Assembly: GCF_003008615.1 (NCBI RefSeq)
Contig: NZ_CP027657.1
Span: 3,224,001 to 3,288,000, forward strand
Length of the DNA stretch: 64,000 nt
Source of the DNA: Pseudomonas mendocina
GTDB lineage: Bacteria > Pseudomonadota > Gammaproteobacteria > Pseudomonadales > Pseudomonadaceae
Reading direction: 5' to 3'
How positions within the stretch are numbered: the first letter of the stretch is position 1; each line of letters begins with the position of its first letter. Shown piece after piece: positions 27,975-36,711 of the stretch. The position numbers and the translations under genes were made by a program. The notes under the pieces are model-generated. The model was not told the origin of the DNA and ran no database searches. It saw nothing but the letters and a program-made list of their open reading frames with translations.

Positions 27975-28777
27975 ATACCTTGGTTGCTTCCTTCGAGCGT
28001 GCCGCTGGCGGCCTGGCCGGTTACCTGCGGCCGACCCCGGCGAAACTGCTGGCGCTTGCCGTGCTGGGCTGGATCGCACATTGGCTGCAGGGCCATAGCG
28101 AAGTGCTGCAGCTGTTCTGGCGCTGGCTGCCGGCGCTGTTGCAGGGCTTCGCGGTGAACATCTGGATCGGCCTGGTCTCGGTCGTTCTGGCCAGCCTGCT
28201 GGGGCTGCTGCTCGGCGCCCTGCAGGTCTCGCCACGGTCGCTGCTGGCACGGCCGGCGCGGCTGTTCACGCTGTTCTTCCGCAATGCGCCGTGGCTGGTG
28301 GTGATCTTCTTCATCATGTACCTGATCCCCTTCGAGGTGGAGTGGGGCGGCGAGTACTACCAGATTCCGGACTGGATCAAGGTCGCCGTCGGCCTGTCGC
28401 TGACCGCTTCCGGCTACGCCGCCGAAGTGGTGCGTGGCGGCATCCAGTCGGTGCCCGTGGCGCAGTGGGAGGCGGCGGCTTCGCTCGGCCTCGATCGTCG
28501 CCAGATCCTGCGCAAGGTGGTTCTGCCGCAGGCCCTGCGCAGCATGCTGCCGGCCTGGATGAACCTCTACTGCACCGTGACCATGGCCACCGCCCTGGCC
28601 AGCCTGCTGGGCATCGAGGATCTGATGACCACCATGCAGCTGCGCCTGGCCGCCGAGTCACGCCCCGAGCTGCTGCTGCCCGGCTACCTCTTCGTGTTCC
28701 TGGTTTTCTTCTTCTACATCTATCCGATTTCTCGTGCCTCCAAGGCGCTGGAACGCAAGTGGAGCCTGCATGACTAG
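27971..28777 (+). CDS. Amino-acid-type ABC permease 2 (organosulfur operon)
   Basis: A 268-residue HisMQ-type permease with an extra N-terminal membrane helix, the phrase LFTLFFRNAPWLVVIFFIMY and EAA loop GGIQSVPVAQWEAAASLGL. It overlaps permease 1 by 4 bases and the ATPase gene by 8 bases. The two permeases together match the layout of glutamate/aspartate or cystine-type importers. Confidence 0.9.
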   Translation: MNTLVASFERAAGGLAGYLRPTPAKLLALAVLGWIAHWLQGHSEVLQLFWRWLPALLQGFAVNIWIGLVSVVLASLLGLLLGALQVSPRSLLARPARLFTLFFRNAPWLVVIFFIMYLIPFEVEWGGEYYQIPDWIKVAVGLSLTASGYAAEVVRGGIQSVPVAQWEAAASLGLDRRQILRKVVLPQALRSMLPAWMNLYCTVTMATALASLLGIEDLMTTMQLRLAAESRPELLLPGYLFVFLVFFFYIYPISRASKALERKWSLHD

Positions 28778-29504
28778 TCCCCAGATCGCGGTGCGCGGCA
28801 TCCGCAAATCCTTCAATGGCACCCAGGTGCTCGATGGTTTCTCGCTGGAGGTGGCGCCGTCGGAGATCGTCTGCCTGATCGGTCCGTCCGGCTCCGGCAA
28901 GTCGACCCTGCTACGTACCCTCAATGGCCTGACACCGATCGAGGCTGGCGAGATCGAGGTCTGCGGCATTCGCGTCGACGACCCGCAGGTCGATCTGCTG
29001 GCGCTGCGCCGGCGCATCGGCCTGATCTTCCAGAGCTACAACCTGTTCCCGCACCTGAACGTGCTGGACAACATCACCCTGGCGCCGACCAGCGTGCTCA
29101 AGGAGCCGCTGCCGCAGGCCCGCGAATATGCCCGCGAGTTGCTGCGCAAGGTGCGCCTGGAGGACAAGGCCGAGGCCTTTCCCGGTCAGCTGTCCGGAGG
29201 CCAGCAGCAGCGCGTGGCGATTGCCCGCAGCCTGGCCATGCGCCCGGACGTGATGATGTTCGACGAGGTCACCGCCGCGCTCGACCCGGAAACCGTCAAG
29301 GAAGTGCTGACCACCATCCGCGATGTGGCCGCCAGTGGCATGACCTGCCTGATCGTCACCCACGAGATGCAGTTCGCCCGCGAGATCGCCGACCGGGTGT
29401 TCTTCACCGACCGTGGTCGCATCGTCGAGCAGGGGCCGCCCGCCCACTTGTTCGGCGCCCCGCAAGACCCGCGTACCCAGCGTTTCCTCGACAACTGCCT
29501 GTGA
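28770..29504 (+). CDS. Amino-acid-type ABC transporter ATPase (organosulfur operon)
   Basis: A 244-residue ATPase: Walker [12 protein letters not shown], signature LSGGQQQR, Walker B VMMFDEVTAALDPE (Val replaces the usual Pro) and IVTHEMQFAREIADR. The start at 28770 sits inside the 3' end of permease 2. It closes the membrane part of the importer; the binding protein is encoded separately at 30863, after the monooxygenase. Confidence 0.92.
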   Translation: MTSPQIAVRGIRKSFNGTQVLDGFSLEVAPSEIVCLIGPSGSGKSTLLRTLNGLTPIEAGEIEVCGIRVDDPQVDLLALRRRIGLIFQSYNLFPHLNVLDNITLAPTSVLKEPLPQAREYARELLRKVRLEDKAEAFPGQLSGGQQQRVAIARSLAMRPDVMMFDEVTAALDPETVKEVLTTIRDVAASGMTCLIVTHEMQFAREIADRVFFTDRGRIVEQGPPAHLFGAPQDPRTQRFLDNCL

Positions 29505-29521
29505 TTTCCCGAGGCCCTGCC

Positions 29522-30859
29522 ATGAGTTCTTCCCCGCGACACCTCAAGCTGTTCCTGTTCCCTGCGGCCAGTGGCGCGCATGTCGCCGCCTGGCGCCACC
29601 CGGCCTCGCGCGACGGCGCCCCGGATTTTGCCGCCGACCGCGCCACCGCCGAGCTGGCCGAGGCGGCCGGTTTCGATGCGCTGTTCTTCGCCGACCGTCT
29701 GGCCTTCGGCGGGCGTGACAAAGCCAGTGCCGAGCGCTCCTCCGGTGCTGCCGGGCTCGAACCGCTGACCCTGCTCGCCGCGCTGTCGGCGGTGACGCGT
29801 GACATCGGCCTGGTGGCCACCGCCAGCACCTCCTATCAGGAGCCATTTCATGTGGCGCGCAGCTTCGCTTCGCTCGATCACCTCAGTGGTGGTCGCGCCG
29901 GCTGGAACCTGGTGACCTCGCTGACCGATGCCGAGGCTGGCAATTTCGGTCGCGAGCAGCACTTCGAGCACGGCGAGCGCTACCAGCGTGCTGAAGAGTT
30001 CGTCGATGTGGTCAAGGCGCTGTGGGACAGCCTCGAAGACGACGCCTTCCCGCGTGACAAGGCCAGTGGCCGTTACCTCGATGGCAGCAAGGTGCACCCG
30101 CTGGAGCATCGCGGCCGGCACTTCTCGGTGCGCGGGCCGCTCAACGTGCCACGTCCGCCGCAGGGCCATCCGCTGGTGGTGCAGGCCGGCTCCTCGGAGG
30201 AGGGCCTGCAACTGGCGGCGCGGGTCGCCGATGTGGTGTTCACCACCCAGCAGGAGCTGGCCCAGGCGCAGGCCTTCTACTGCGAGCTGAAGTCGCGCCT
30301 GCCGGCCTTCGGTCGCCAGCCTGAGCAGCAACTGATCATGCCTGGCCTGTCGGTGATAGTCGGACGCAGCCGCGGCGAAGCCGAGGACAAGCTGCGCGCG
30401 CTCAACGAACTGATCGATATCGACGTGGCGGTGTCGTTCCTCTCCGCGCTGTCGGGAGGTACTGACCTGTCGGCCTATCCCCTCGACGGCCCACTGCCCG
30501 AGCTGGCGCTGACCAACGGTAACCGCAGCAAGCAGGCGCTGTTCCTGCGCCAGGCGCGTGAGAAAGGCCTGAGCATTCGCCAGTTGGCGCTGCAGGTGGC
30601 GGGCTCCGGTGGTCACCGCGTATTGCTCGGTACGGCCGAGGAGGTGGCTGACGACCTGCAGCTGTGGTTCGAGTCGGGCGCCGCCGATGGCTTCAACTTC
30701 AAGCCGCTGTACCTGGACGACAACCTGCGCGAGTTCGCCGAGCAGGTGTTGCCGATCCTGCGCGAGCGCGGCCTGTTCAAACACCAGTACGCCGCCGGCA
30801 CGCTGCGCGAGAAGCTCGGCCTGGCGCGTCCACTCAACCGTTTCCAGGGCAGGAGCTGA
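29522..30859 (+). CDS. FMN-dependent monooxygenase of the DszA/NtaA/SnaA family
   Basis: A 445-residue luciferase-like monooxygenase that would need reduced FMN from a separate reductase. Family blocks are YQEPFHVARSFASLDHLSGG, GWNLVTSLTDAEAGNFG, HFEHGERYQRAEEFVDVVKAL and VVQAGSSEEG, and the length equals that of DszA and nitrilotriacetate monooxygenase. DszA opens a sulfone to a sulfinate; NtaA cleaves a C-N bond. With a DszB-like desulfinase in the same operon, C-S oxidation is the more likely job. ATG 29522 with GAGG seven bases upstream is preferred to the GTG at 29501. No FMN reductase gene is in the operon. Confidence 0.88.
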   Translation: MSSSPRHLKLFLFPAASGAHVAAWRHPASRDGAPDFAADRATAELAEAAGFDALFFADRLAFGGRDKASAERSSGAAGLEPLTLLAALSAVTRDIGLVATASTSYQEPFHVARSFASLDHLSGGRAGWNLVTSLTDAEAGNFGREQHFEHGERYQRAEEFVDVVKALWDSLEDDAFPRDKASGRYLDGSKVHPLEHRGRHFSVRGPLNVPRPPQGHPLVVQAGSSEEGLQLAARVADVVFTTQQELAQAQAFYCELKSRLPAFGRQPEQQLIMPGLSVIVGRSRGEAEDKLRALNELIDIDVAVSFLSALSGGTDLSAYPLDGPLPELALTNGNRSKQALFLRQAREKGLSIRQLALQVAGSGGHRVLLGTAEEVADDLQLWFESGAADGFNFKPLYLDDNLREFAEQVLPILRERGLFKHQYAAGTLREKLGLARPLNRFQGRS

Positions 30860-30862
30860 ATC

Positions 30863-31723
30863 ATGCGCTTCGCACTTCTGGCCAGTCTGCTGCTGGCCCT
30901 GACGGCAAACCCGCTGCTGGCGGCCGACGAGCCGGCCGACGGCCTCAAGCAGATCCGTGACCGTGGACGGGTGGCGGTATGCACCACCATGGCCTTCCCG
31001 CTGTTCGCCTACTACGACGAGCAGGGCAAGCCGGCGGGCATGATTCACGACCTGATCGTCGACGTGCAGCAACGTCTCGAGCAGCGCCTGGGGCGTTCGC
31101 TGGAGTTGCAGGTGGTGCGTGTGACACCGACCAACCGCATCGAATTCGTCCGCCAGGGGCGCTGCGACTTCATGGTCTCGACGCTTTCCTATTCGCCGGA
31201 ACGCAAGGTGCAGCTGGACTTCGCCGAGCCCGGTTTCTACCGTTCCGGCACCACCGTGCTTGCGCTCAAGTCGACGTCCATCGACAGCTGGGAAGCGCTG
31301 CGCGGCAAGAGCATCTGCTCGTCGCCGACCAACTCCTGGCTGCGTATCGGCGAGCGCCGCTTCGGCATCAACTTCGTCACCTACTTCGGTGGCGAGATCG
31401 ACTCGCAGAAGGCCGTGGTCGACGGCCGCTGCCTGGGTCTGGCGGCCTACGACACCTACTTCGAGGTGCTGCTGCAACGCGACGGCGCGAATGTCTGGCG
31501 CGACTTCGAGATCAAGCTGCCGAGCCAGGACTTCGCCTACTGGTCGATCACCCTGCGCAACAACCGCCCGCAGCTGCGCGCCTTTCTCGATGAGGTGGTC
31601 GCCGACTGGCACCGCAGCGGGCTGATCGTCGAGCTGGAAAAACGCCATGGCATTCCTGCCAACCCCTGGGTAGCCGAGCAGCATCAGCGCTACGCCGCCA
31701 ACACTTCTGACGTGGAGAACTGA
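30863..31723 (+). CDS. Periplasmic binding protein, SBP_bac_3 family (organosulfur operon)
   Basis: A 286-residue binding protein with signal peptide (1-20, LLAADEP) and a polar-amino-acid receptor fold: RVAVCTTMAFPLFAYYDEQGKPAGM, RQGRCDFMVSTLSYSPERK. The residues VSTLSYSPERKVQLDFAEP parallel the loop that holds the amino-acid carboxylate in this family. It serves the ABC permeases encoded upstream. It stands between two enzyme genes, which shows that uptake and breakdown are co-transcribed. Confidence 0.9.
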   Translation: MRFALLASLLLALTANPLLAADEPADGLKQIRDRGRVAVCTTMAFPLFAYYDEQGKPAGMIHDLIVDVQQRLEQRLGRSLELQVVRVTPTNRIEFVRQGRCDFMVSTLSYSPERKVQLDFAEPGFYRSGTTVLALKSTSIDSWEALRGKSICSSPTNSWLRIGERRFGINFVTYFGGEIDSQKAVVDGRCLGLAAYDTYFEVLLQRDGANVWRDFEIKLPSQDFAYWSITLRNNRPQLRAFLDEVVADWHRSGLIVELEKRHGIPANPWVAEQHQRYAANTSDVEN

Positions 31724-31724
31724 A

Positions 31725-32597
31725 ATGTCCCTGATTCATGAACGCAACCGGGCGATCCGTGCCCTGATCGAGGAAGTGCGCGCCGCCAAGGCCGAGGAGG
31801 CCGGTGAAACCCCGGCTTTCGTCGCGCGCATCAAGAACGCGGTGAATACCCTCAGCCAGCGCAGCGAGCTGTTCCCCATCGACAGCTTCCCGATCAAGCT
31901 CAACACCCACGCCGGGCTGTATCGCCTGGGTGAGGACGCCGACCGGCAGAACGCGCTGTACATCACCGGTGGCATCTACGGCAAGGTGCAGACCCAGCCG
32001 CATACGCATCCGGCCTGGGTGTCCATGGGGGCGGTGAAAGGCCTCGAGCGCAACCGTATCTACCAGCGGATCGATGACGCCAGCGTCGAAGGACAGGGCC
32101 AACTGGAAGTGCTGGAAGTCACCGACGTGGTGCCGGGAGCGCCGGCCTTCATCGGCAGCGGCCTGTACCACACCCTGGAAGTCGAGGACGACATCCAGAC
32201 CCTGCACCTGCACCTGTACGACGCCGGCCTGGACGACCCGGCCAATTCCGGCCTGCCGGTGTTCGAGGCGCCCGACAGCCGCAACTACGTGCGCACGCCA
32301 TCGGCGGTGCAGCGCCAGGTGGTGTCCGGGGTGCATCCCTCGACCTTCGGTGAGGTGAGCGAGGCGCTGGCGTCCGGTGAGCCGCTGGAAGTCATCGCTG
32401 TCGATCACCACAACCCGCTGCTGGAAAAGCTGGTGACTCCGCGCCGCGTCAGCCTGGACGATTGGGAGGCCAGCAGTGCCGGCCTGCAAGGCAGCCCCGA
32501 GGTGCCCGTGGTGCTGGTCGGTCAGGTCAAGGCCGTGGAACTGGCCGCGCAACGTCTGGCGCGCCTTGGCTACAGCTATTTCACCCACCTGCGCTGA
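31725..32597 (+). CDS. Thiol-dioxygenase-like cupin fused to a rhodanese-like domain without cysteine
   Basis: A 290-residue two-domain protein. Residues about 50-170 are a cupin resembling cysteine dioxygenase; His93, His95 (QPHTHPAW) and His149 (GLYHTLEV) are candidate iron ligands. Residues about 203-290 resemble a rhodanese (VHPSTFGEVSEALASGEPL, PVVLVGQVKAVELAAQRLARLGY), but the loop that should hold the sulfur-carrying cysteine has Val. A thiol dioxygenase turns R-SH into R-SO2H, the type of substrate the DszB-like enzyme of this operon would use. The gene lies between the binding-protein and M3 peptidase genes. Family assignment is from visible motifs only. Confidence 0.65.
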   Translation: MSLIHERNRAIRALIEEVRAAKAEEAGETPAFVARIKNAVNTLSQRSELFPIDSFPIKLNTHAGLYRLGEDADRQNALYITGGIYGKVQTQPHTHPAWVSMGAVKGLERNRIYQRIDDASVEGQGQLEVLEVTDVVPGAPAFIGSGLYHTLEVEDDIQTLHLHLYDAGLDDPANSGLPVFEAPDSRNYVRTPSAVQRQVVSGVHPSTFGEVSEALASGEPLEVIAVDHHNPLLEKLVTPRRVSLDDWEASSAGLQGSPEVPVVLVGQVKAVELAAQRLARLGYSYFTHLR

Positions 32598-32604
32598 GGT
32601 TCGC

Positions 32605-34392
32605 ATGAGCGACGTGCCAGTCGCCGGGCCGGTTTGCGCCCTGGCGGATCTGTTCACCGACCAGCAGGCCTGGGAGGCCGCCCTGGACGAGCTGCGCGGG
32701 CTGCTGGATGAGGTGGCGCCCGAGCCGCCTGGCGATGGTGTGGCGCTGCTGTTTTGGCTGCAGGCTGTAGACGGCCTGCAGCGCCGTCAGGGGCGTCTGT
32801 CCACCTATATGGGCATCCAGAGTTTCGTCGATGGCCGCGCCAGCGAGCCACAGCGTCATGCGGCGCGCCTGCGCGAATCCGGTGCCGCCATCGGCCAGCG
32901 TCTGGCAGCGTTCAATGCACTGCTGGTGCTGACCGATGAGGCTGCCTGGGCGCAGTGGCTGCACGTCGAACCGGGGCTGGGTGTTTATGCCGGGCGCTAT
33001 CGCTCGTTGCGCGCTGGCCGTCAGCATGTGCTTGCCGGCGAGGTCGAGCGCGCCCTCGCCGCGCTGGATACCAGTCTGCAACTGCCGGTGCAGCTGTACC
33101 GGCGGATCAAGGCCGGCGACCTGCGTTTCGCCGAGGTCGAGGATGCCGCGGGCGTGCGCTGGCCGTTCAGCCTGTCACGCTTCGAAAAACGCTTCGAGAC
33201 CAGTCCCGATGCCAGGCTGCGGGCTTCGGCCGCCAGGGTGTTCGCCGATGGCGTGTCGGCGCATCGGCATGCCTTCGCCGCCGCCTATGCCGGTGAAGTG
33301 TCGCGCCAGGTGAGCCTGGCGCGTCTGCGGGGGTTCAACGATACCCTGGATCTGCTGTTCTGGCAGCAGGGTATCGACCGCGCCTTCTTCGAGGCCCAGC
33401 GTGCGGTATTCAACGAAGGGCTGGCGCCACTGATGCGCCGCTTCGTCGAGGTCAAGCGACGTCTGCTCGGTCTGCCGAAGCTGGCCTTTCACGATCTCAA
33501 GGCCTACCCGCCACAGATTCCCGGCGAGGTCAGCTTCGACTTCGCCCGCGAGGCCATCCTCGCCGCTGGCCAGGCGCTCGGCGATGACTATGCCGAGGTG
33601 CTGCGCCGCGCTTTCGACGAGCGCTGGGTGGAGCACGCTCAGCAGCCGAACAAGGCCGACAGCTCCGGCTGCGCCAGCCCGTTCGGGCCGCATCCTTACG
33701 TGCTGATGACCTGGACGGGCAGCCCGCGCGACATGTTCCTGCTGGCCCACGAACTGGGCCATGCCGTGCATTTCCACTGGTCGGCCGAGCACCAGGCGGT
33801 GCTCAACGCCGCGCCGCTGCGCTATTTCATCGAGGCACCGTCGACCCTCAACGAGCTGCTGCTGGCCGCTCATCTGCTGCGCAGCGACGATGCGACCCAG
33901 CGCCTGTCGGCGGTGTTCGAGCTGCTCAACAGCTACTACCACAACTTCGTCACCCATTATCTGGAGTCGGAGTTCCAGGTGCGCGTCTATCACCAGGCGG
34001 ATGCCGGGAGCCTGCCCGGTGCCGAAGCCCTGGAGCGGATCAAGACCCAGGTGCTGCGCGACTTCTGGGGCGACGCGGTGGACATCGACGACACGGCCGG
34101 ACTCACCTGGCTGCGTCAGCAGCACTACTACATGGGGCTCTACCCCTATACCTACGCAGCCGGACAAAGCATTGCCAGCCTCTACCAAGTGCGCCTGGCC
34201 AGTGATCCGCAGGCCGCCGAGCGCTGGTGTGCGGCCCTGCGCCAGGGCAGTTCGATCGATGCCGCGACGCTGCTCCAGCAACTGGATCTGGACATGCGCG
34301 ACGGCGCTGCCTTCCGCGCAGTGCTCGGCCTGATCGACGGCCATGTGACCCAGCTCGAACAGCTTGCCCAACCCTATTTCTCCGAGGAATGA
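32605..34392 (+). CDS. M3-family oligoendopeptidase (PepF-like)
   Basis: A 595-residue metallopeptidase of the M3 family with zinc motif HELGH at residues 382-386 (FLLAHELGHAVHFHW) and a downstream acidic ligand in YFIEAPSTLNELLLA. There is no signal peptide, so it acts in the cytoplasm on short peptides. The start at ATG 32605 removes an N-terminal extension that overlaps the cupin gene. Its place inside the operon suggests that the imported compound is a peptide or peptide conjugate that needs trimming, for example a glutathione-like adduct (inference). Confidence 0.88.
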   Translation: MSDVPVAGPVCALADLFTDQQAWEAALDELRGLLDEVAPEPPGDGVALLFWLQAVDGLQRRQGRLSTYMGIQSFVDGRASEPQRHAARLRESGAAIGQRLAAFNALLVLTDEAAWAQWLHVEPGLGVYAGRYRSLRAGRQHVLAGEVERALAALDTSLQLPVQLYRRIKAGDLRFAEVEDAAGVRWPFSLSRFEKRFETSPDARLRASAARVFADGVSAHRHAFAAAYAGEVSRQVSLARLRGFNDTLDLLFWQQGIDRAFFEAQRAVFNEGLAPLMRRFVEVKRRLLGLPKLAFHDLKAYPPQIPGEVSFDFAREAILAAGQALGDDYAEVLRRAFDERWVEHAQQPNKADSSGCASPFGPHPYVLMTWTGSPRDMFLLAHELGHAVHFHWSAEHQAVLNAAPLRYFIEAPSTLNELLLAAHLLRSDDATQRLSAVFELLNSYYHNFVTHYLESEFQVRVYHQADAGSLPGAEALERIKTQVLRDFWGDAVDIDDTAGLTWLRQQHYYMGLYPYTYAAGQSIASLYQVRLASDPQAAERWCAALRQGSSIDAATLLQQLDLDMRDGAAFRAVLGLIDGHVTQLEQLAQPYFSEE

Positions 34393-34397
34393 CCGCC

Positions 34398-35468
34398 ATG
34401 AGCACCCCTACCGTTCTCAATCTCGACAGCGGCTGCCCGGCGCTGTGGTACAGCCGCTGCCCGGTGCCGACCACTTCCGGTATCGCCCAGCACTACCGCT
34501 GGCTGCATCGCGCCTTCGCCGAGCGCGGCGTCGAGCTGCAGTCGTTGCGCGCCTCTGCGGACGCCCGGGTGCGCGAGGCGCACTACAACCACGCGCATCC
34601 GGACATGTTCCGCGAGGGCGGCAACGTGCCGCCGATCTGGGCGCGCGCCAGCGGCCAGGACACCCTGGTGGTTGGCATCACCTGGGTGGACGAGCGCCAG
34701 GTGCTGCTGGTCCGCGACGACAGCCCGCTGCGTGAACCGAGCGGCCTGCCGGGCCGGCGCCTGGGGCTGCCCAAGCACCACACGCGCAATGTCGATATCG
34801 CCCGTACCGCGCATCTGCGCGGCCTGCTCACGGCCCTCGAACTGGCCGAGGTGCCACGCGAGGCGGTGGCCTTCGTCGATATCGAAGGCGGTGAATTCGA
34901 CCTGCGCGAAACCGGCCAGGCTGGCGCGGGTGGCGACCGTGCCGATCTGCTCGCGGCACTGCTCGAAGGACGCGTTGATGCCATCTATGCCAAGGGCGCG
35001 AGTAGCGTCGCGCTGCAGGCAAAGCATGGTTTGCGCGCCTTGCTCGATATCAATGCCCATCCCGATCCGCTGGTGCGGGTCAACGCCGGCACGCCACGAC
35101 CGATCACCGTCAACCGCGACCTGGTGCAGCGCGCGCCGGAGCTGGTCAGCCAATACCTGGCCGTGCTCCTGGCCACCGCCGATTGGGCGCGTGAGCACCG
35201 TGACGCGGCAGTGCTCGCCCTGGCCGAGGAGACCGCCAGCAGCCCCGAGTCGATCCTCCAGGGCTATGGTGAGAGTTTCCATCTGCACCTGCGCCCGGCG
35301 CTGAGCGACACGTATCGGCAGGGCCTGGCGCTGCAGAAGGATTTCCTCCTGCGCGAAGGCTTCCTGCCCGGTGACTTCGATGTCGCCAGCTGGATCGACC
35401 CGGCGCCGCTGGCGGCAGCAGAGGCTCTGGCCGGCGAGCTGGGCTGGCTGTTCCGGGACGCGCGATGA
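34398..35468 (+). CDS. DszB-like desulfinase (sulfinate C-S hydrolase family)
   Basis: A 356-residue protein with the SsuA/NMT1 binding-protein fold but no signal peptide. It aligns with 2'-hydroxybiphenyl-2-sulfinate desulfinase: YSRCPVPTT matches YSNCPVPN, and the segment AHYNHAHPDMFREGGNVPP (residues 61-79) aligns without gaps to the DszB active-site loop. Cys21, His62 and Arg72 correspond to DszB Cys27, His60 and Arg70, the residues known to be needed for catalysis. VLLVRDDSPLREPSGLPGRRLGLP continues the match. It should release sulfite from an organic sulfinate. A sulfonate-binding protein is the alternative, but the missing signal peptide and the conserved triad argue against it. Confidence 0.82.
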   Translation: MSTPTVLNLDSGCPALWYSRCPVPTTSGIAQHYRWLHRAFAERGVELQSLRASADARVREAHYNHAHPDMFREGGNVPPIWARASGQDTLVVGITWVDERQVLLVRDDSPLREPSGLPGRRLGLPKHHTRNVDIARTAHLRGLLTALELAEVPREAVAFVDIEGGEFDLRETGQAGAGGDRADLLAALLEGRVDAIYAKGASSVALQAKHGLRALLDINAHPDPLVRVNAGTPRPITVNRDLVQRAPELVSQYLAVLLATADWAREHRDAAVLALAEETASSPESILQGYGESFHLHLRPALSDTYRQGLALQKDFLLREGFLPGDFDVASWIDPAPLAAAEALAGELGWLFRDAR

Positions 35469-36652
35469 GGGGCGGCGCGTTCCTGCTGCCGTTTCTCTCA
35501 CTGGCCACGCTCAGTGGCGCCACCCTGGGCATGGCCAAGCTGATCACCACCCTGTACGCCCTGGAGCTGGGCGCGAGCGCCGCGCAGATCGGCCTGATCG
35601 GCGCGGCCGAAGCCCTGGGCATGGTGCTGTTGACCCTGCCGGCGGGGCTGCTGATCGACCGTTTCGGCAGTCGTCGGCTGTACCTGCTGGCCAGCTTGCT
35701 GCCGGTGTTGCTGCACCTGGCCATTCTGGCCTGGGCGAACTGGCTCTGGCTGGCGGCGCTGCGCCTGCTGGTGGGCACTTGCGTGCCGTTTCGTTCGGTG
35801 GCGATGAGTGGGTTGTTCCTGCAACGCCTGCCCGAGTTAGGGATGAGCAAGGCAGGCTGGTTCCGTGGTGCGCTGATGGTTGGCCTGCTGTTGCTGGGGC
35901 CGTGGCTGGGCAATTGGCTGTACAGCCACTTCGGTGCACTGGCGTTCGTCTGGGTCGCGCTCAGTTTCGCCGGGATGGGGCTGTGGGGGCTGCGTTTCTG
36001 GCGCCAGGAGGCATCGGTGGTCAGCACCAGCCGGCGCTCCGGTGGTTTGCCGGTGTTGCTTGGCGAGCCTGCCTTGCGCCACTGCTGTCTGATCGAGTGG
36101 TTGGCCAGTGCAACTGGCAGCCTGTTCGCCACCTTCGCCCTGGTCTTGTGTCTGGAGCAGTTGCACTGGTCGCAGAGCGAAGCCGTGGCGTTGCTGACCA
36201 CGCAGGGGTTGGTCACGGTGCTGGCGTTGTTTGGCCTTGGCCGATTGTTGGCCGGGCTGGCGCCACGGACGATCTACCTGCTGGCCTTGCCGGCTGGTTG
36301 CCTGGCTTTATGGCTGATGGGCCGACTCGATTCCTTCGCTGGCCTGCTGCTGGCGGCAGTGCTGCTCAGCCTGGCGGCTTCGGCGGTGCACCTGGCGAAC
36401 GTCGGTCGTCTGTCCCGGCTGCCGCTGGACAAGGGCGGCGTTTCCGGTCTGTTCAGCCTGGCGCAAACCCTGGGCATGCTCGGCGGCAGCTTGCTGGGCG
36501 CCGGGCTCAGCCACTGGCTCGAACTGCGCCAGTTGTTTCCCGCCTGGGCATTGTTGCTGCTTGCCGGTGCGGCACTGATTGCCTGGTCGGAGTGGCGAGC
36601 GCGTGCAGGTGCTGGCGAAACGTGCGTGGCGGTGGATCGCTCTGGTCTGTAA
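35465..36652 (+). CDS. MFS transporter at the end of the organosulfur operon
   Basis: A 395-residue protein with about 12 hydrophobic helices and an MFS loop-2/3 signature (GLLIDRFGSRRLYLLASLL). It overlaps the desulfinase gene by 4 bases (ATGA). It could export the desulfurised carbon skeleton or surplus sulfite, as expected when only the sulfur is wanted. No specificity can be read from sequence. It is the last gene of a ten-gene operon; radA starts 59 bases later with its own leader. Confidence 0.82.
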   Translation: MRGGAFLLPFLSLATLSGATLGMAKLITTLYALELGASAAQIGLIGAAEALGMVLLTLPAGLLIDRFGSRRLYLLASLLPVLLHLAILAWANWLWLAALRLLVGTCVPFRSVAMSGLFLQRLPELGMSKAGWFRGALMVGLLLLGPWLGNWLYSHFGALAFVWVALSFAGMGLWGLRFWRQEASVVSTSRRSGGLPVLLGEPALRHCCLIEWLASATGSLFATFALVLCLEQLHWSQSEAVALLTTQGLVTVLALFGLGRLLAGLAPRTIYLLALPAGCLALWLMGRLDSFAGLLLAAVLLSLAASAVHLANVGRLSRLPLDKGGVSGLFSLAQTLGMLGGSLLGAGLSHWLELRQLFPAWALLLLAGAALIAWSEWRARAGAGETCVAVDRSGL

Positions 36653-36711
36653 ATCTATCCAGTAGTTCGGTATCGTTCCAGCCTTCGCTCAACAGGCAGG
36701 ACGATTTCCCC

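Noticed and set aside
29186..31684. 832-codon minus-strand frame across the monooxygenase and binding-protein genes
   Set aside because: It spans three plus-strand genes with clear motifs and itself shows only low-complexity His/Gln/Arg-rich translation.
34398..35468. Plain sulfonate/nitrate ABC binding protein
   Set aside because: It lacks a signal peptide and keeps the DszB catalytic Cys, His and Arg in gapless register.
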